A DNA stretch of 64,000 nucleotides from Parus major (GCF_001522545.3 NC_031770.1:14982751-15046750), one strand, 5' to 3'. Shown: positions 42,139-55,691, numbered from the stretch's first letter. The notes: generated by a model from the sequence alone, not told the origin. Numbers and translations are program-made.

Positions 42139-44045
42139 CTTTCATAAAAATAAAAAAGAAAGCCAAGAAAAGCCCATTAGGTATTATGAAGCTGTTTGCA
42201 TGCTACACATCAATTGCAAAGATTTTAAGAAGCTTTATTGACCATATGCAATGAGGATTCATCTACTCCTTGGTTGGTTCTCCCTTTCTGATATGCACAT
42301 GCACAGGGACACAGGAGAGTTGTCGCTCTACAGTGCAAAATCATCTTGAAAATTTGTTAAGTTTCATCTCACACCGATTCTAAGTTCTCTTTGACCTTTC
42401 ACTCCCCTGGTTTGGTTTGTGTTTTTTGAAGTTCTGCTTGCATAAGGAGATCTCATACACAGAACAGGCAAACATGTACCAAACTTGTGTTTTCAACAAT
42501 CCAACACATCTCAAAGGTGCTTTTCATAATCCAAATACTACAGTGACCCAGAACAGGTGAGCTCTGTACAAACCTGCACTAACTCTGCAACACCATGATG
42601 ACATTAGAGGTGTAACGAGAAACAGTCTGAAATGACACACAAGATCAATGAGCAAAGTGGAATTCTGCAAGCTTTGAAAGTATGCGTTTTCCCTGTGAAT
42701 GTTTTATTTGGATTTTCTGAAGATATCAGGAACTTGGTCTCATTTTTTGAGATCCTCAGATGAAAGGTAGGATTTAAATGTGTAGGAATACAGGCAGGAA
42801 AAACTTGTGTTTGGGAGATATGCTTGATGGGAAAAAAAAAAGCAAACCTCTGGATTTCTGATTTCTTTGCAGAAGCCATTAAAAAAGGACACTTTTATGA
42901 GAATAACAGCAAACAAAGTAAATAGCCGAAGTCTTGGGGAAAACACTGCTTTGATTTTGTAAAAAATTCTATTTCCCATTTCCACCAAAGAAAAACTGGA
43001 AAATTTCAGAGGGACTTGTCAGAAGCTTAAACACCCGGTGTTAGTTGTGCCCTATCTCATTCTCAGTGCAATCTCATTTTTAGCACACTCTTGTAACCGA
43101 GCTATACTGTAGCACAACCAAGAGAAAAATAACCACTCTTATGTAAAAGCTGTAACTCTTACTCCTTGCTTAGAGCAATAATCTTCAAGATAAAAATGGA
43201 CTTCACACTGTATTGTAAGACATTCTTGAGTGGCAAAAAATGAGTATCCCTAATGGCTCAATTAAACCTGGTCTCTATACTAAGCTAAAGTGCCATAACT
43301 AAATAGCCCCTGTTGTGGTCTAGAATGTGGCTACACAGAAGATTGGCCAGAGATTTGTGAAGGGAGGTAGCAAACCTGGTGTTCTGCCTGCAGCTGTCAT
43401 TGATGAAGTGATAGGTAACCGTGGAATAATCTTTATATTGGCATTTTCTCCCTAACATCAAGACACATCTTCCAGTAGCCCCTGATAAAGCTGGCTGTGC
43501 AAAATAATGCCAGGTTTTATTACAACAGTTATAATAGCTGCTAAAAGCAGATTTTTTCCCCCCTACAAATGTGCTTCTCTTTGATGCTACTATAAAATAA
43601 TAAATAAAAGAAGCATATTTTTTTAAAAAGATCTCCTGAAATAGGCTGGTTTTCAAAGCCGTGAGTGTTTTGCCTGGTGTGAGATGTCTGACCAATATCA
43701 ATATTCCTGTTATATAACATCTGTACCTAGTGAGTCTCCAAAAGAGGGGATGATTTGATATCCTGTTCCCAGATCATAGATCTCAGACAAGAACTCTGGG
43801 GCTCCTTGGCCCCAAACAGACCCAAATGCATGCAGGTGTCACGCATTTAGTGCTACCAGAGAGACAAGACCCTGTGCTGCATTCCTTTGAAAACTTAAAA
43901 AAAACCTTAAAAACTGACCTGCTTCCCACCTCCGTTCCCATGGCAAAATAATCTGGGAGGAAGCCACTGAGGTGCATTTCTCTCCCTAATGCTTCAGTCA
44001 CAGAACTTAAAATTAAATCTCTTCAACTACCCTGACCAGCCTTAC

Positions 44046-44249
44046 CTGGGAATCACTACCACGGGAATCAGCACCACAGCAATCAGCTGCAGAATTCCAA
44101 ATTCCCTGGCAATTCTCACACTCCAAAAAAATGCCTCTCCGTAGTGCATTCTTCGGAAATCCTGCCTATCTTCAGCCTCAGCTAAGTGGAAATGTTCCCT
44201 CTGGAACCAATATATCCAGTAAATTGAGATAAAAAATAAGGTTGAACAT
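44046..44249 (-). other. Cryptic exon candidate in ALK intron 1
   Basis: On the minus strand a 204-bp block is bounded by a strong acceptor (tgtcttctctgctcag|ATG) and a near-perfect donor (CCCAG|gtaagg). One frame is fully open across it and encodes about 67 residues with two hydrophobic stretches, near FFISIYWIYWF at the start and ILQLIAVVLIPVVVIP at the end. That frame is phase 2 at both ends. ALK intron 1 is phase 1, and the phase-1 reading meets a TAG after about 20 codons, so inclusion in ALK would truncate the protein. I do not recognise the peptide. It may be a pseudoexon, a noncoding-RNA exon or chance. Confidence 0.3.
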
Positions 44250-45854
44250 CTGAGCAGAGAAGACAAGACAATCCAAGCACCTGAACCTTCCCTCAGCAGC
44301 AAGAGGTCAATAAGAGATAATACAAAAAATTGAAAGTTTTTCCTCTATTTTTAAAGAATGGAATAGATTCAGTTCAATTTATTTTAACCTTAGAACTATT
44401 TTAGCCCATATTCTTTGGGGTTAATTTTGGAACTTCATCTCAAATGATTTGCTTGGGCTATTGGTCTGAACTTGAGGACAAGAAGATTGTATCAGAAGTT
44501 ATGAATCTTTCCCAATTAAGTTATCTTCCGCAAAAGATGCTGGGTAAAAGGTTTTTGTATAGCCAAGAGGCCACTCTTCACAGTGAGGAATGATTTGATT
44601 TAAGCATCAAATTTAGGCTAGGAAAAGGAGAGACCTTTCCTCTTCCACCTTCAGGGCATTTTACATTGAGAAAGATAATAATGGGAGACCATTTCAGCTA
44701 AGTAAATGGTTCTTGTGGAGCAAGGGTAATGCAAATGTAGACCACACTCTAGCCCTTTTACAAAATAAAGAGGTTTTTCCATCTCCAAAATAATTCAATT
44801 TAAGCCAAAAGACACTGAGAAAATTTGTCTCCTTGTTTTTAGATATGCTAACCTCCAATTCCAGTTGTTTGTGTCAGGGTACTCTGTCACTTGTCAAAAG
44901 TAACCCTAACCTTTAAAAAAAAAATTAATGGATTGGCAACTGGAAGCTGACAACTCCATTTTTAGGAGCCAGACATATGGCGAAGTACAAGAGAGGTTTC
45001 TTTGATATTCCTGCCTGAAGACATATCCAGGACCAAATCCTGGCCCTAGGTGCTCCATCACAGCAAGAAACATGCACCTGAAGAGAACATTTGACATTTC
45101 TGTTTTTTAAACTTGTGCAAAGGTATCTCCTTAGGGGATGTGAAATTCAGTCAGTTCAACAGGAGTTTTGAAAAAAAAAATACAGCAAATGGCTCATGTG
45201 TGATGAACTCGAGCCTTAAGACTACAAATTCATTAAATAAAATATGTATTATTTTAATGAAAAATACCTCTTTCATACAGCAACCCTTCATGTTCACATA
45301 GAAATGGCACAACAAGAAAAGCTTTCTACATGGGTCATTTTTAAAGAAACAGAATTTCCTCCCTTTTTTGTCTTCTCTGGAAGAAGGGATATCCCCAGAA
45401 ATTAACATATGTAATTTTATAAAGGTTCATGTAGTTCAGAAATGTAAATGAATTTTTATCAAAACACTCAAGCTTTCTTTAACAAAAAAATGCTCTGCCA
45501 CATAACCGAATATTGCTTATTGCTCCCTTTGGATATTACTTGATTTCTCAGCTCTCTCACTGTGTTGAGCTGCATATTTGCAGTTTCTCAGCGGTAAATC
45601 TGAGGTGACAGGCCAGCATGTACCTGTCCTCTAGATTTCAGAGTTGCAACAGATGTGTAAGATAATAACTGAGATCAACATGTACTTTCAGCTACATCTA
45701 CATCTAAAAAATATCTCAAAATCTCTCATGTTTGTCTGTGTGGAAATCAAAAGTCAACATTAGTATTATTTGTGACTCTAATTTATAACAGCCATCAATA
45801 GAGTAGTTCCTAGTAATTATTACAATAATGTGTTGAGAAACAGCCACCACTATG

Positions 45855-46060
45855 ATCTGGACTTTCCAATCTCTGGGAAAGCCTGACATTTCAGAAAAGG
45901 TTATTCCAGTTCTAAGAAAAAGGCAGCGATTTTCCATGGAAAGGATATTACGACATTAAAATCTGGATTTTCCAGTCTCTGGGAAAGCCTGACATTTCAG
46001 AAAAGGTTACTCCACTTCTAAGTAAAAGGTAGCAATTTTCCACAGAAAGGATAATATGCA
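45855..46060. repeat. Two-copy tandem duplication, period 106 bp
   Basis: A block starting 'atctggactttccaatctc' at 45855 is repeated from 45961 ('atctggattttccagtctc'). Over the first 96 aligned positions I count about ten substitutions and no gaps, so identity is close to 90%. The last ten bases of the unit are not conserved. It lies in ALK intron 1, outside any recognised mobile element. Confidence 0.92.
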
Positions 46061-48696
46061 GTTATCTTTCCACTATTAAGAAAAGAAGGACTAAACTACT
46101 CAGAACCAAGGCAACTTCATTTGATTAAAACAAAAATCTTACAGAGAACTGGCTGCCCTCGGTAAGGAAACCTCTGCAGATTTCTCCTATGAACCAGAGG
46201 CAGGCCAAAGGCGTCCTTGGGAAGGGGCAGATCCAGCTGCAGGATCCTGAAGCCAAACCCCCCCAGTCTTGCAAAAGAGCTGTCAGGACCCTGCCTTTAG
46301 TAAGCCTTGGCTGGCTGTGATCAGCAGGATGTTTGGGCTTGCCTCTGTTCAGCTGGAAGTGTAAACTCTGGAGGCCTTGATGAAGGATTGCTGAGCTCCT
46401 AGCTTCACAGAAGTTCTTGGTTTTATTTTTTGGAGTGTATCTTTCCATCCCTGACTAGAAAAGATCTGAGAATCCCCTCTCAAGTTCACAATTGATCCTC
46501 ACAATCATGCTAACAGTACTCACACCACTTAGAAGTTTTCACTTTCCCCCTCTTCTCATCTACAAACATACTCAGTCATCCATGAAAGTGCAAAAAACAC
46601 ACTATATAGAGGTGATCAAGCAACACCAAACCCAACAAACAGCCCAAGTAAATGCTTTGTGAATAATCCATACACTCAACCATGCTCATAAAAATCATTG
46701 TCTAAATGAAATTTAGCAGTAAAATTCAAGTTCTGTTTATGGTCCTGATAGAAAACAAGACAGAGGTCAAGTTCTTTGCATACAGTTTCTTGCTCTGAGC
46801 TGCTGCTGAGCTTTTGTTACATTAATATGTGGATGTACTCCACTTTTTTTTTTCACTAACCTTTTCTAAGTATGAAAATGTTCACTGACAGTCTGTCAAG
46901 TTTATCTTTTTCAGCTGGAAAATATATTTAATAATGCATTATGTTACAATGATTTTATGTCATATTGAAAGCCTGATGAGTGCAAATAAACTATAGTGTG
47001 TGTGTGTCACGAAAACTGTGCTGGATTGCTACAGAGAGGGAATTTGTATTTAGTGGGCTATAGCAGACCTGTGGATAGTGATTTCAGTCTGTATGAGGCA
47101 CAGGAGTGATCAACAATGCTGACTGGCAGGTGCTTGATGAGTAAATTTGGGAATAGCATACACTTCCTGTACATAAAGCACATGTCTCTAACAAAACTGT
47201 ATTAACCACTGGGTTATCCTTCTGACCCTGACTACTTTTTCTTTTCCTTTGCAAGCCTTGTTAAAAATTTTCTTTAAAACCCTTTCTGTTAGCCATGTAC
47301 TTCTTCCCATTTCTTTTTCAACTGGAATATTAACTTTTTATTGACAAAACCCAAATGCATCATAACTGATTAATCAGCAAATAGGTACTTCACAGCTCCA
47401 TTCTTTTTCTACCGACAAGGCAGTTCCTCTGCCAAAAATGACCCATAAACATTTATTGATGCAAGGAGAGTCTGTGCTAAGTCTGGGAGATGTGGCCTGA
47501 TCTGTGGACTTTGGATCTGGAGGAAGAGGAACACGAAACACCCAAATTGCAATTTGATCAAGACATTGCAATAGGGAAATATTAACTAGGTATAATGTGC
47601 TGCTGCTCATTGCAGGAAAATAAATAATCCACATTTCCCATACAAAGAGCATTAAAATAAACCAGTTAAGACGACCAAGCTTATAATAACTAATAGAGGT
47701 AAAAAATGTACTGCCATCTAGAGCATACTAGTGCATCTCAGGTGCTCTGCAGCTGCTGAAGACCTGCCCACAAAACAGCCATGATTCACTGATAAAGGGT
47801 CTCAATTACAGACCAGGCTAGGAATGGCTTAATGTTGTTACTCATCTGTGTGCGCACAAGAAACCTTTAAAAAAATCCAACTGCAGGCTGAGTTTTGCTG
47901 TAATAATCTTTTACAGCACAATTAAGCACCTCTGTGGGCAACACAGAGAAAACAAAGGACTGAGTGTTAGTAATTGAACTGCTCTTAACTCTGGTTCAGA
48001 GCCTCATAGCTGAGCCTGCTGGCAGGATTGCGTCAAGAGATGAGCTCCTCTGGCTTGCCTTGCCTGCAGCTTAGCTAAACAGGGGGAAAGCCCTGCAGCA
48101 GCAAAGCTCCATGTGCAAACACATCTTCTGAATTTCAAATTCAGAGTTCTTTGCATCAGCTTTTAGACAATTTAGAATTTTGGAAAAGGAGTATTGGGGT
48201 TGTGATTTTGTAGGACTGTGGTATTTCAACGCAGGGCAGTACTTCTCCCTGTCTTTGGACTGACAACAAATGCATCTGAATAATTGACCAGATATGCAGT
48301 GAAAATCAAAAGGTATAATGTTTAGCTGTTTCCTTGCAGCACAGACAAACCTCCAGACACTGCAAACAGTAGGAAAATTCCAGGTAGAAATCTGCAGAAT
48401 TGGTAACCTCTCTACTCAGGTACACCAAAGTACTTCAGGTTGCAGATATCTAAATTTTTTCTGTACATGTGGAAATAAAGTGACCTTTCCACATTCATCT
48501 GGGATATGTGTGTGCTGTAGCTTGGAAAAACTTCCAAAGGAACAACTGAGAGACAGAATTAATGTTTGGTATGTGCGTCAACATTAGATAGTTCCCTGCA
48601 TTCATGGTCATTGGGAGCCTGCTGCACTGGCCCCCTCCTTTAAGTGTTCTTCATCCAAAGGATTTTTGAGAAGTTGCTTATCAGTATGATTATTGC

Positions 48697-48767
48697 ATAT
48701 ATATATATATATATAAATTTTTTTTAAAAAATTTAAAAATTATGTGTGTATATACATATATATATAC
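48697..48767. repeat. AT-rich microsatellite (AT)n/(TATA)n
   Basis: A run of AT dinucleotides (48697-48715), then T- and A-homopolymer tracts, then a second alternating tract ending near 48767. An imperfectly related 8-bp hairpin (ctggtata/tataccag, 48784-48791 and 48797-48804) follows directly. Confidence 0.93.
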
Positions 48768-50000
48768 CACAATGATCACTATGCTGGTATATCTGCTATA
48801 CCAGTATGGTTCTCATCTTTCAGACCTGGTGTCCTGATCCCACACATTGCCAGTGTTCATCTCTTTGCATGTCTCGTACTACCCCTCTGCACTCTTTACT
48901 TTCTCCTACTCTGTACCCAGCTAACGTAACCTCTAGAACCACAGTGGCCAGACTTTCAAGCAAAAGAAATAGTTGTTTTGACAGTGTTTTAATAATTCAT
49001 TACACACACTGACTTCAAACCATTTAGTGCCTTCACCTTGGGTTTCTGCATAGGTACACAGACACACAGTTGGAGTCTCATCAGATCCGCACACTTCCTA
49101 TATAATTTTAAATAGTGAGATTAAAGAAATAGAAAGAAACAAACCCAGAAACAAACCCCTGCTCTTTATACACATAAAGCCTTTTTTTGTGCTACATTGA
49201 CTGCATTCTAAATCAGAATACACACACAGACTTACACCACTAAACAGTTATCACTTTAACACAACTGCAGATATTTAGATATTCAGTGGCCCACAGCCCC
49301 TGCAAATTTTAATACAAGCTCATATTTTTCTCAACATCTGCATTTTGAATCTGTATCTCATGCTTTAAGATGTGGCATTTAGTGCTTACTTATTTTCATC
49401 TCTATATTTCTTGTCAGTGGACAAAAAACACATGCAAAAATTCCTCAAATATTTAAATGCTGGGGAAATGAATATTTGAAGGTTTTGCAGATCTGAATCT
49501 TTGGTCTGCAGGAAGGCTTTCACCTTCAGAGCAGGCAGCCTGCATCACCTTTTAAATACTTCTTTGATCAGGATGAAAAAGGTGGTAAATCACTTCTCCT
49601 CCCACACTTTCATGCCATGTCAGTACCTCTGGCCCTGGAGACACTCGTAACGAAGTTTAGGGAACATTTATTTTTCCTTTCATACACAGCATCTAAATGC
49701 CTCCATTCTCTGCCAAAGCCATCCACAGTCACACATGACCTGAGCGTTTACAACCCTCTCTGACTGCACTGCAGCACTGAGCTTGGATAGCAGGGAGACA
49801 GGAAACACAGTTCAGTTTCACACCTATTGCATATCAAGGGAAAACCAAACTTTTATTCACTGCAGTTTAAAGGTCCAAGTTCAGCCTGAATTAATTTGCT
49901 AAGTGTCTTTCCTTTGCTCCACACGAATTGTCTGGATTTGCCTGGGAACCCTCATTCCCTGTAGCCCATAATACTGCTACATATACTTCTTTCCTTGTGG

Positions 50001-50030
50001 AAAAATAAATAAAATTAAATAAAATTTTAA
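50001..50030. repeat. (AAAT)n-like low-complexity tract
   Basis: Repeated AAAT/AATAAA units in intron 1. An (ATT)n tract follows about 220 bp further on (50252-50276). Confidence 0.8.
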
Positions 50031-50251
50031 TATAGCTTTTTGAAGGTGTGCACCATCCCTTTTCTCTCTTCCTCAAAGAGCATGGGACTGTGTCCAGAAC
50101 AGCCTTTGGCATAAACCCACCTTAGGTGCAAGCTGGCTGTGTTTTGCTGCCTGGAACCATTCAATAATGCCAGCTGCAAATGGCAGGCAGTAAATACTGG
50201 GTATTTGGAAGAAAGCAACAGCAGCAGCGTAAGTCAGCCTTATTTTTCCTT

Positions 50252-50276
50252 GTTATTATCATTATTACTATTATTG
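50252..50276. repeat. (ATT)n imperfect microsatellite
   Basis: Imperfect ATT/ATC/ACT triplets. A separate 12-13 nt poly-T tract lies at 50389-50401. Confidence 0.8.
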
Positions 50277-51924
50277 CTTCTGTGAAAGAAGGGGAATTCT
50301 ATGCTTAATGCACAAGTACATGTGCAAGTTAATGCTGGCAAAAGGCTCAATAATGGCTCTTCATATAGAAATACAAATCTAGGGTTTGTTTTTTTTTTTT
50401 TAATCAGGCATCCCCACCCCTTCACATTTAAAATAGGCCACAAACAAAGGGAATAAAATACAGCAACTTTGGTTAAAAACTGGATATTTTCTGTATAATA
50501 GAGGCAGAAATCATGAAGTGACATTTCCCACAGAAACTTTGCCTCAGCTGTATCATGAAGACAGAGGAAACACCTGTAGAAAGGTCACTAGAGCTGCAGA
50601 GACCTTGTTCACTTTTAATACATGGAATAGTTCTGAAATCTTTGAATCCAAAGATGGCATTTTAAAAGCAGAGACTTTTAAATTACACCTATCATATCAA
50701 AACATAAGATGAATGCTCAGAGGAATCAGATGAAGCCCTACATGTGTACAACAGACACAAACTGTGAAGAAATGGCAGTTAGGAATTTCCTGCCATTTGC
50801 ATGGCCAAACCCATTTATTTCTTGCATTAGGCACTTCTGTTAAGCTATAGTGTTGCAGAGTTGCAACAAAAGTGCAGGGTGTTTTGGTATCAGAGAAAAT
50901 ACAAGATATTTGTTATTGGTAGGCAAGCTGCATTATTTCTAGAAATAGAAAAAGGGTGTGATGACTATTTCAATCTAAAGCACAGCTGTCTTGGCAGGAA
51001 CAATAAAAACTACTTCATATTCTCTTTACTGGGAAGGATGCCAATGTGCTTATATTGTCTATTTTCACTGCAGCATTTAATTTTGCTTAAGGTAAAGGAC
51101 AGCATCTCTGACTACATCTGTGGGGTATTTAGATGTGAAAGTACTGCTCAAGGAAGTCCTGTAAGTGCTGCCAAAATGAAAGCCATAAAGCATCTGAGTG
51201 AGGCATCAGAAACTCCTGTCTTCACTCACACAGACATCTCTAAATTGACTATGAGTAAAGATTGTAAAAGGGAAATCTCTTGTCATTCAGTTTTTCAGGT
51301 TCTGAATTAAAATAAGAAGCAGTATCTCTGAAGATACCCTGAATTCTGTAGGATGTTTTGGGTTCCTTGGCACAATTTAGTTCTGGATAGCTGCTGTCCA
51401 AAGATTTTAACAGATAACTGATCCTCAGCACTCCCGAAGGAGAGGTGAGTGATGTAAAGCAACTGATGCTGCCAGCCACTGCTAACCCCTGCTGGATGGC
51501 ACCAGAGCAGCTCATATGTGACACAGAAGCTCCAGCTCAAGGTACCACCCCTTTGTATGGAGCAGATGGCCAAGAGGCTCTCTGCTGATGCAAATTATGC
51601 TGCCCTGAAGTTCTACTCAGGCTTGTATTTGGCCTCTGGTATAAAGTTCAAATTAAAAGATACTGTTCAAATACCCAACAAGACACAGTCTAAGGTGAGT
51701 AGGAAGAGGTAGGTTACCATCATCTGCCTGTCACACAGAGGAAGAGCTTTCTGGTGTCTCTCTTACATATTCCTACATGCTGCTACAGCCTTCCTTTTGG
51801 GGAAAGAACTGGTGAGGTAGGCTGTGCTGAACAGCTGCCCACATGCCCATAAAATAATTAGAAGACATAAACTACACAGATAGAAAATGGACATATAAAT
51901 TACATACCTCTTGTGTGTAAGGAT

Positions 51925-51985
51925 ACTCAGAAACCATGGGATTAAATGACCTGCTCAAATTCACACTGCAAAGCAGTAGTGGAGT
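51925..51985 (+). mobile_element. MIR-like SINE core fragment
   Basis: Contains 'gattaaatgacctgctcaaattcacactgc' type sequence followed by 'agtagtggagtt', which follows the MIR core order (GGTTAAGTGACTTGCCCAAGGTCACACAGC, AGTAAGTGG.AGAG). It shares 'tgacctgctca' with the fragment at 59711-59802. Short and diverged, so the call is tentative. Confidence 0.45.
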
Positions 51986-52908
51986 TTAGAAAACAAAACA
52001 ACCTTTACAGTTTCCTTGTTCCCAGAAATCCCTGCTTCTGGTGGTCCAGCCCTGTCTCTGTCCAATGACTTCACCTAACCTTGTGAAAGGGGAATGCTGA
52101 GCACTTGGAACTGAGACAGGGTGTGGATGGGACTGTGAGCTACACAAAAATAAAACAAAATAGCTGCGCAGAAATGTTGAGAAGGACAGGCAGATACTTT
52201 ATGTGGGTTTTTTGTTTTTCATTTCCCCCCAGGTTTATGTCTGTCTAAATCCTTCCCTGCAACAGGAGAAATAGCTTTGCTTTTCTTCCCCCCAGAACCT
52301 GCAGTGTTCAAATAAGAATTTCCCAAAGTGATTACCAAAAGGCCTGTAAGAGAAATGATTACAAATAGCTGAGTTAACTGCTGCAGACGGCCTCATCAGT
52401 CATCATAATGCGATCTCAGCACCAGGGTCATCAGGACAGGCAACTTGTCATGACAGATGACACCTCTTCAGGAAGACTTCCTCCCATGACTTTTCCACAA
52501 GAAAATCTCCTGGGATGAGGTGCTTGCAAATAGTGGTCCTCAAGCAGTAATCGAGGAGGAATCATCAGCAGCTGCCCTTATGAGCTGCTTCCATGATGGG
52601 GTTTGTTGGATTTTTTTAGTCTCTGAGTGTGGAATGTTTTATCTGCGTGCACGTCTTGAAATCAAAGTAGTTTTGGCAGTTGCTCTAAAGGTGAATTTAG
52701 AGATGATGATAAGAGAGACAAATTAAGAGACAGGAGACCTGAAAAGGCTGAGGCAGCAGTGTGAGCCTCCTGCTACTTTTCCACTGCCGGCCCCAAATGC
52801 TGCAAAGCAATTTGTAATCTATCCCTCATTTTCCACATCTAGGAAAGAAAGAGTATATACTCTACTGTATGTCTGCTATGGAAACTACTAAGCTGAATTT
52901 GACTTACA

Positions 52909-52938
52909 CTGTGATGAACACCTTCTGTGATGAACACC
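52909..52938. repeat. 14-bp direct repeat, period 16
   Basis: ctgtgatgaacacc occurs at 52909-52922 and again at 52925-52938, separated by two bases. It lies about 180 bp left of the ERVL-like LTR. Confidence 0.88.
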
Positions 52939-53117
52939 ACACTAACATCCATTAGAAATAAAGGCAAATTTATCATCTCATATATACTGTTTTGTGAACA
53001 GGATCTCAAGAGCTAATTCCATTTCCACCTCATTTTATCTACAATGGGATCTAAGATAAATTTTGTAGTTTCTTCTTTTGCCTTTTTATTCTGCTACTAA
53101 AATGGAAGTAATGATGC

Positions 53118-53761
53118 TGTCCTGGTTTAGGACAAATTTGGGAAGAAACCTCCAAATGGGGTCCCTCTAGAAAGCAAATTCAAGTGGCCCCTTCCCCAGC
53201 TGGTTTGGGAAAAGATCTCCTTGGAGAAAAGTGTGAAAAACCTGTTTATTTAACAAGCAAAGTATTCACAAGCATAAAAAATGTATAATATTAAACAATA
53301 AAACCTCTTGCTGTTCTGAAGAGATGGCAAATTCAGAAAGTCCTTTTTGTCGGGCATAGCTCAGCTCGCTCAGTCTCTCATCACTCCCTGCAGCACCAGA
53401 ATGCAGCATCCCAGGCCCTGGTGGGCCACAGGTGTGAGCTCCTGATGGTTTTCTGTGTTTTCAGTCCAGAGTAGGCTTGAACAGTTCCAAGAAAAAGATA
53501 AACCACAGTCCAGAGCAACTTCTCTGCCTCAACTATCTAAAAAACTAACTGAAAGCAAAGGAGAGCTCTGTCCTGCTGCCGATCCATGCTGCAGACAGCA
53601 CAGTCCACAGGAGGATGTGGAGGAGTGAGTGCAGTTTCTGCAAACAAACTCCGTGCTTCCTATTCCCCCCTTCACACTCAGAACCAGACTTAGAGGTACA
53701 GAACTTAATATCCAGCAGAAACTGAATGGATGACTGGGATACATAAAGTCATCCCAGGACA
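53118..53761 (-). mobile_element. Solo LTR, ERVL-like endogenous retrovirus, minus orientation
   Basis: A 644-bp element bounded by TGTCCTGG (53118-53125) and its inverted copy CCAGGACA (53754-53761), giving the TG...CA ends of an LTR. It is flanked on both sides by the 5-bp target-site duplication GATGC (53113-53117 and 53762-53766), the size typical of ERVL. On the minus strand an AATAAA polyadenylation signal (53250-53245) sits about 130 bp before the 3' end, where an R region would be expected, so the LTR points the same way as ALK. No internal retroviral genes or second LTR are present, so it is a solo LTR left by recombination. The TGTCCTGG terminus is one I associate with songbird LTR families. 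The exact family name is not assignable by eye. Confidence 0.88.
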
Positions 53762-55691
53762 GATGCTCGCTGGGTTTGGAATCTTTGAATAAGAGGAAGC
53801 AAATATTTTTATGAAGAAATATTTAAGCAAGGTTTTCAAAGTATAATTTCCCTAAACCTCTACTGTCATGCTCCTCACACATATCTCTGCCACAGTGAAG
53901 AGGCAAACTCTTTGCAATGAACAGTTTGCTTGTGAAATCTGGCACTTGTCTGTTTGCAAATAGTTCATGGGCAGAATGCAGTTGATGAATACTTTGAAAT
54001 TACTCAAATATTTACTGGGAACAGATTTCAGCCCTTGGGGTTTTCTGTTTGTTTGCTTTGTGTGGTACTCCAGTCATGCACCAGTTGGTCTTTCAAATGA
54101 CTGTGGTACACAATAGGTGCTGGATCTGAAAAAACATTACGAATTTCTGCTTTGCAGGAAACTCCGTGATTTCTTTTTGTTTCCAATCCATGTGTTGGAA
54201 TGGGCAAGAATAAAACTGAAATTTCCTCAAAATAAAATCTTATATAGAAAAACAGCTGGGGACCGAATGCTTCTGTGTAAAGGAATTAAAATTAAAGTGT
54301 TTCATGTCAATTTTACAGTAAAATATACCATAGTATAGTTGCAAATGAAGTAAATTATAGCACTGCTTCATCATAGTAAGGCCAAAATACTTCATTTTGA
54401 TTTTCTCTCAGACTGAAAAAGACCTTGGCATTTTTTGTAAATTGACATATTCCCATAGGAAGTCTAGTTTTCAAAATGATATTTCTTGGTGGAAAATCTG
54501 CCATTGGAAAACAACTTAAGTAATTCTAATTCCTATTCATCTGACACGATAAGAGTTTGCTATTCTGCTGCCAGAGCATCTCTCTGAGAGTCCCCTGACA
54601 GGAACTTTGAACTGGAAAAGCCACTCAGAAAAACACTCGTGGAGAGTCAACGAGGTATTTTAGAAAAATTAGTAAAGAGCAAAACAGAATGAGCACAGCT
54701 ATGATAAACTCATAAGAAATTAAAATTTTAAAACATCTCTAGTGGCAACAAACTTCAGGTGGAAATTTATTTTTATTGACAGAGAGGGAATTGCATGTCA
54801 GAGGCAGCACAACAACTGTGGGAATTACAGCAACAGACTGAATCCCCACCAGAATGATGCAGTGCTCCTTATATCCATACCCTCTTCTAATAACACTGTC
54901 AGGCAGTTTCAGGATGGAAAACACATCTTTTCCTTTCCTTTGCAAGAAAATACTGGCCTTTCTGTTTAGCAGCTGCCCACGCCTGCAGTCACAGTCACAC
55001 CTTTGGCTGTCTTGCAGTGCAAGCAGCTGATCCATCACTGAGGGCATTAAGCTGAAGGCACTGTGGAGCCTCTCTGCAAGTTTGAATCCCATCAGGGAGG
55101 TAAGAGCATTCAGCCTTTTATAATTACTGGTTTCAAATTAGATGTCTTTTGAAATAATCAGTTTTCCAAACTTCTTCCCAGCCCTGCCTAACATCCCTCT
55201 GTCAATGGTAGTATATAAGTATGCACAGAGACCATCAGGTGAGGATTTGGGGTATTTTAAAAGTTCTTGTCATACAGCTTAGCAAGTAGAAATAAACAGG
55301 AGCCAGTATTACCTTAGCAGTCAGCCCTTCAGAGCTTGCTATTGAACTGACTATGCATTAGCCAGGACTACAGCTTGATACATTCTGGGAAGCTATGAAA
55401 TTACATGAGGAATAAAGCACTTGTACTAAGTAACTTGTTATTAAATTCTGTTGTAGAGACTTATCCTGTGTTAAAAGATTTGCTGTGTGCCACAACACTG
55501 TCTCAGAGCATCCTCCCCCCACTAATCTGTGAGCTGTGGAGGTGACTGTGTGGGCTCTAGACACGACCAGAGACTGCCCCGCATTGCACATGGCAAGAGG
55601 CACCTCAGGCTCAACCCACTCAGATGATGTGTTAGAGTCACAAAGCTGTATTCATTTCTCTCTAAGAAGTACTTTGTGAGGATAAGCAACC

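Noticed and set aside
41921..42241. Plus-strand open frame of 106 codons across exon 2
   Set aside because: It is the antisense shadow of ALK exon 2. The minus strand has the splice sites and the ALK match.
43285..43701. Minus-strand open frame of 138 codons upstream of exon 2
   Set aside because: Considered as possible ALK exon 1 or a nested gene. It has no signal peptide, no ALK N-terminal motifs and no suitable donor.
50861..51310. Plus-strand open frame of 149 codons
   Set aside because: No family resemblance and antisense to ALK intron 1. Treated as chance.
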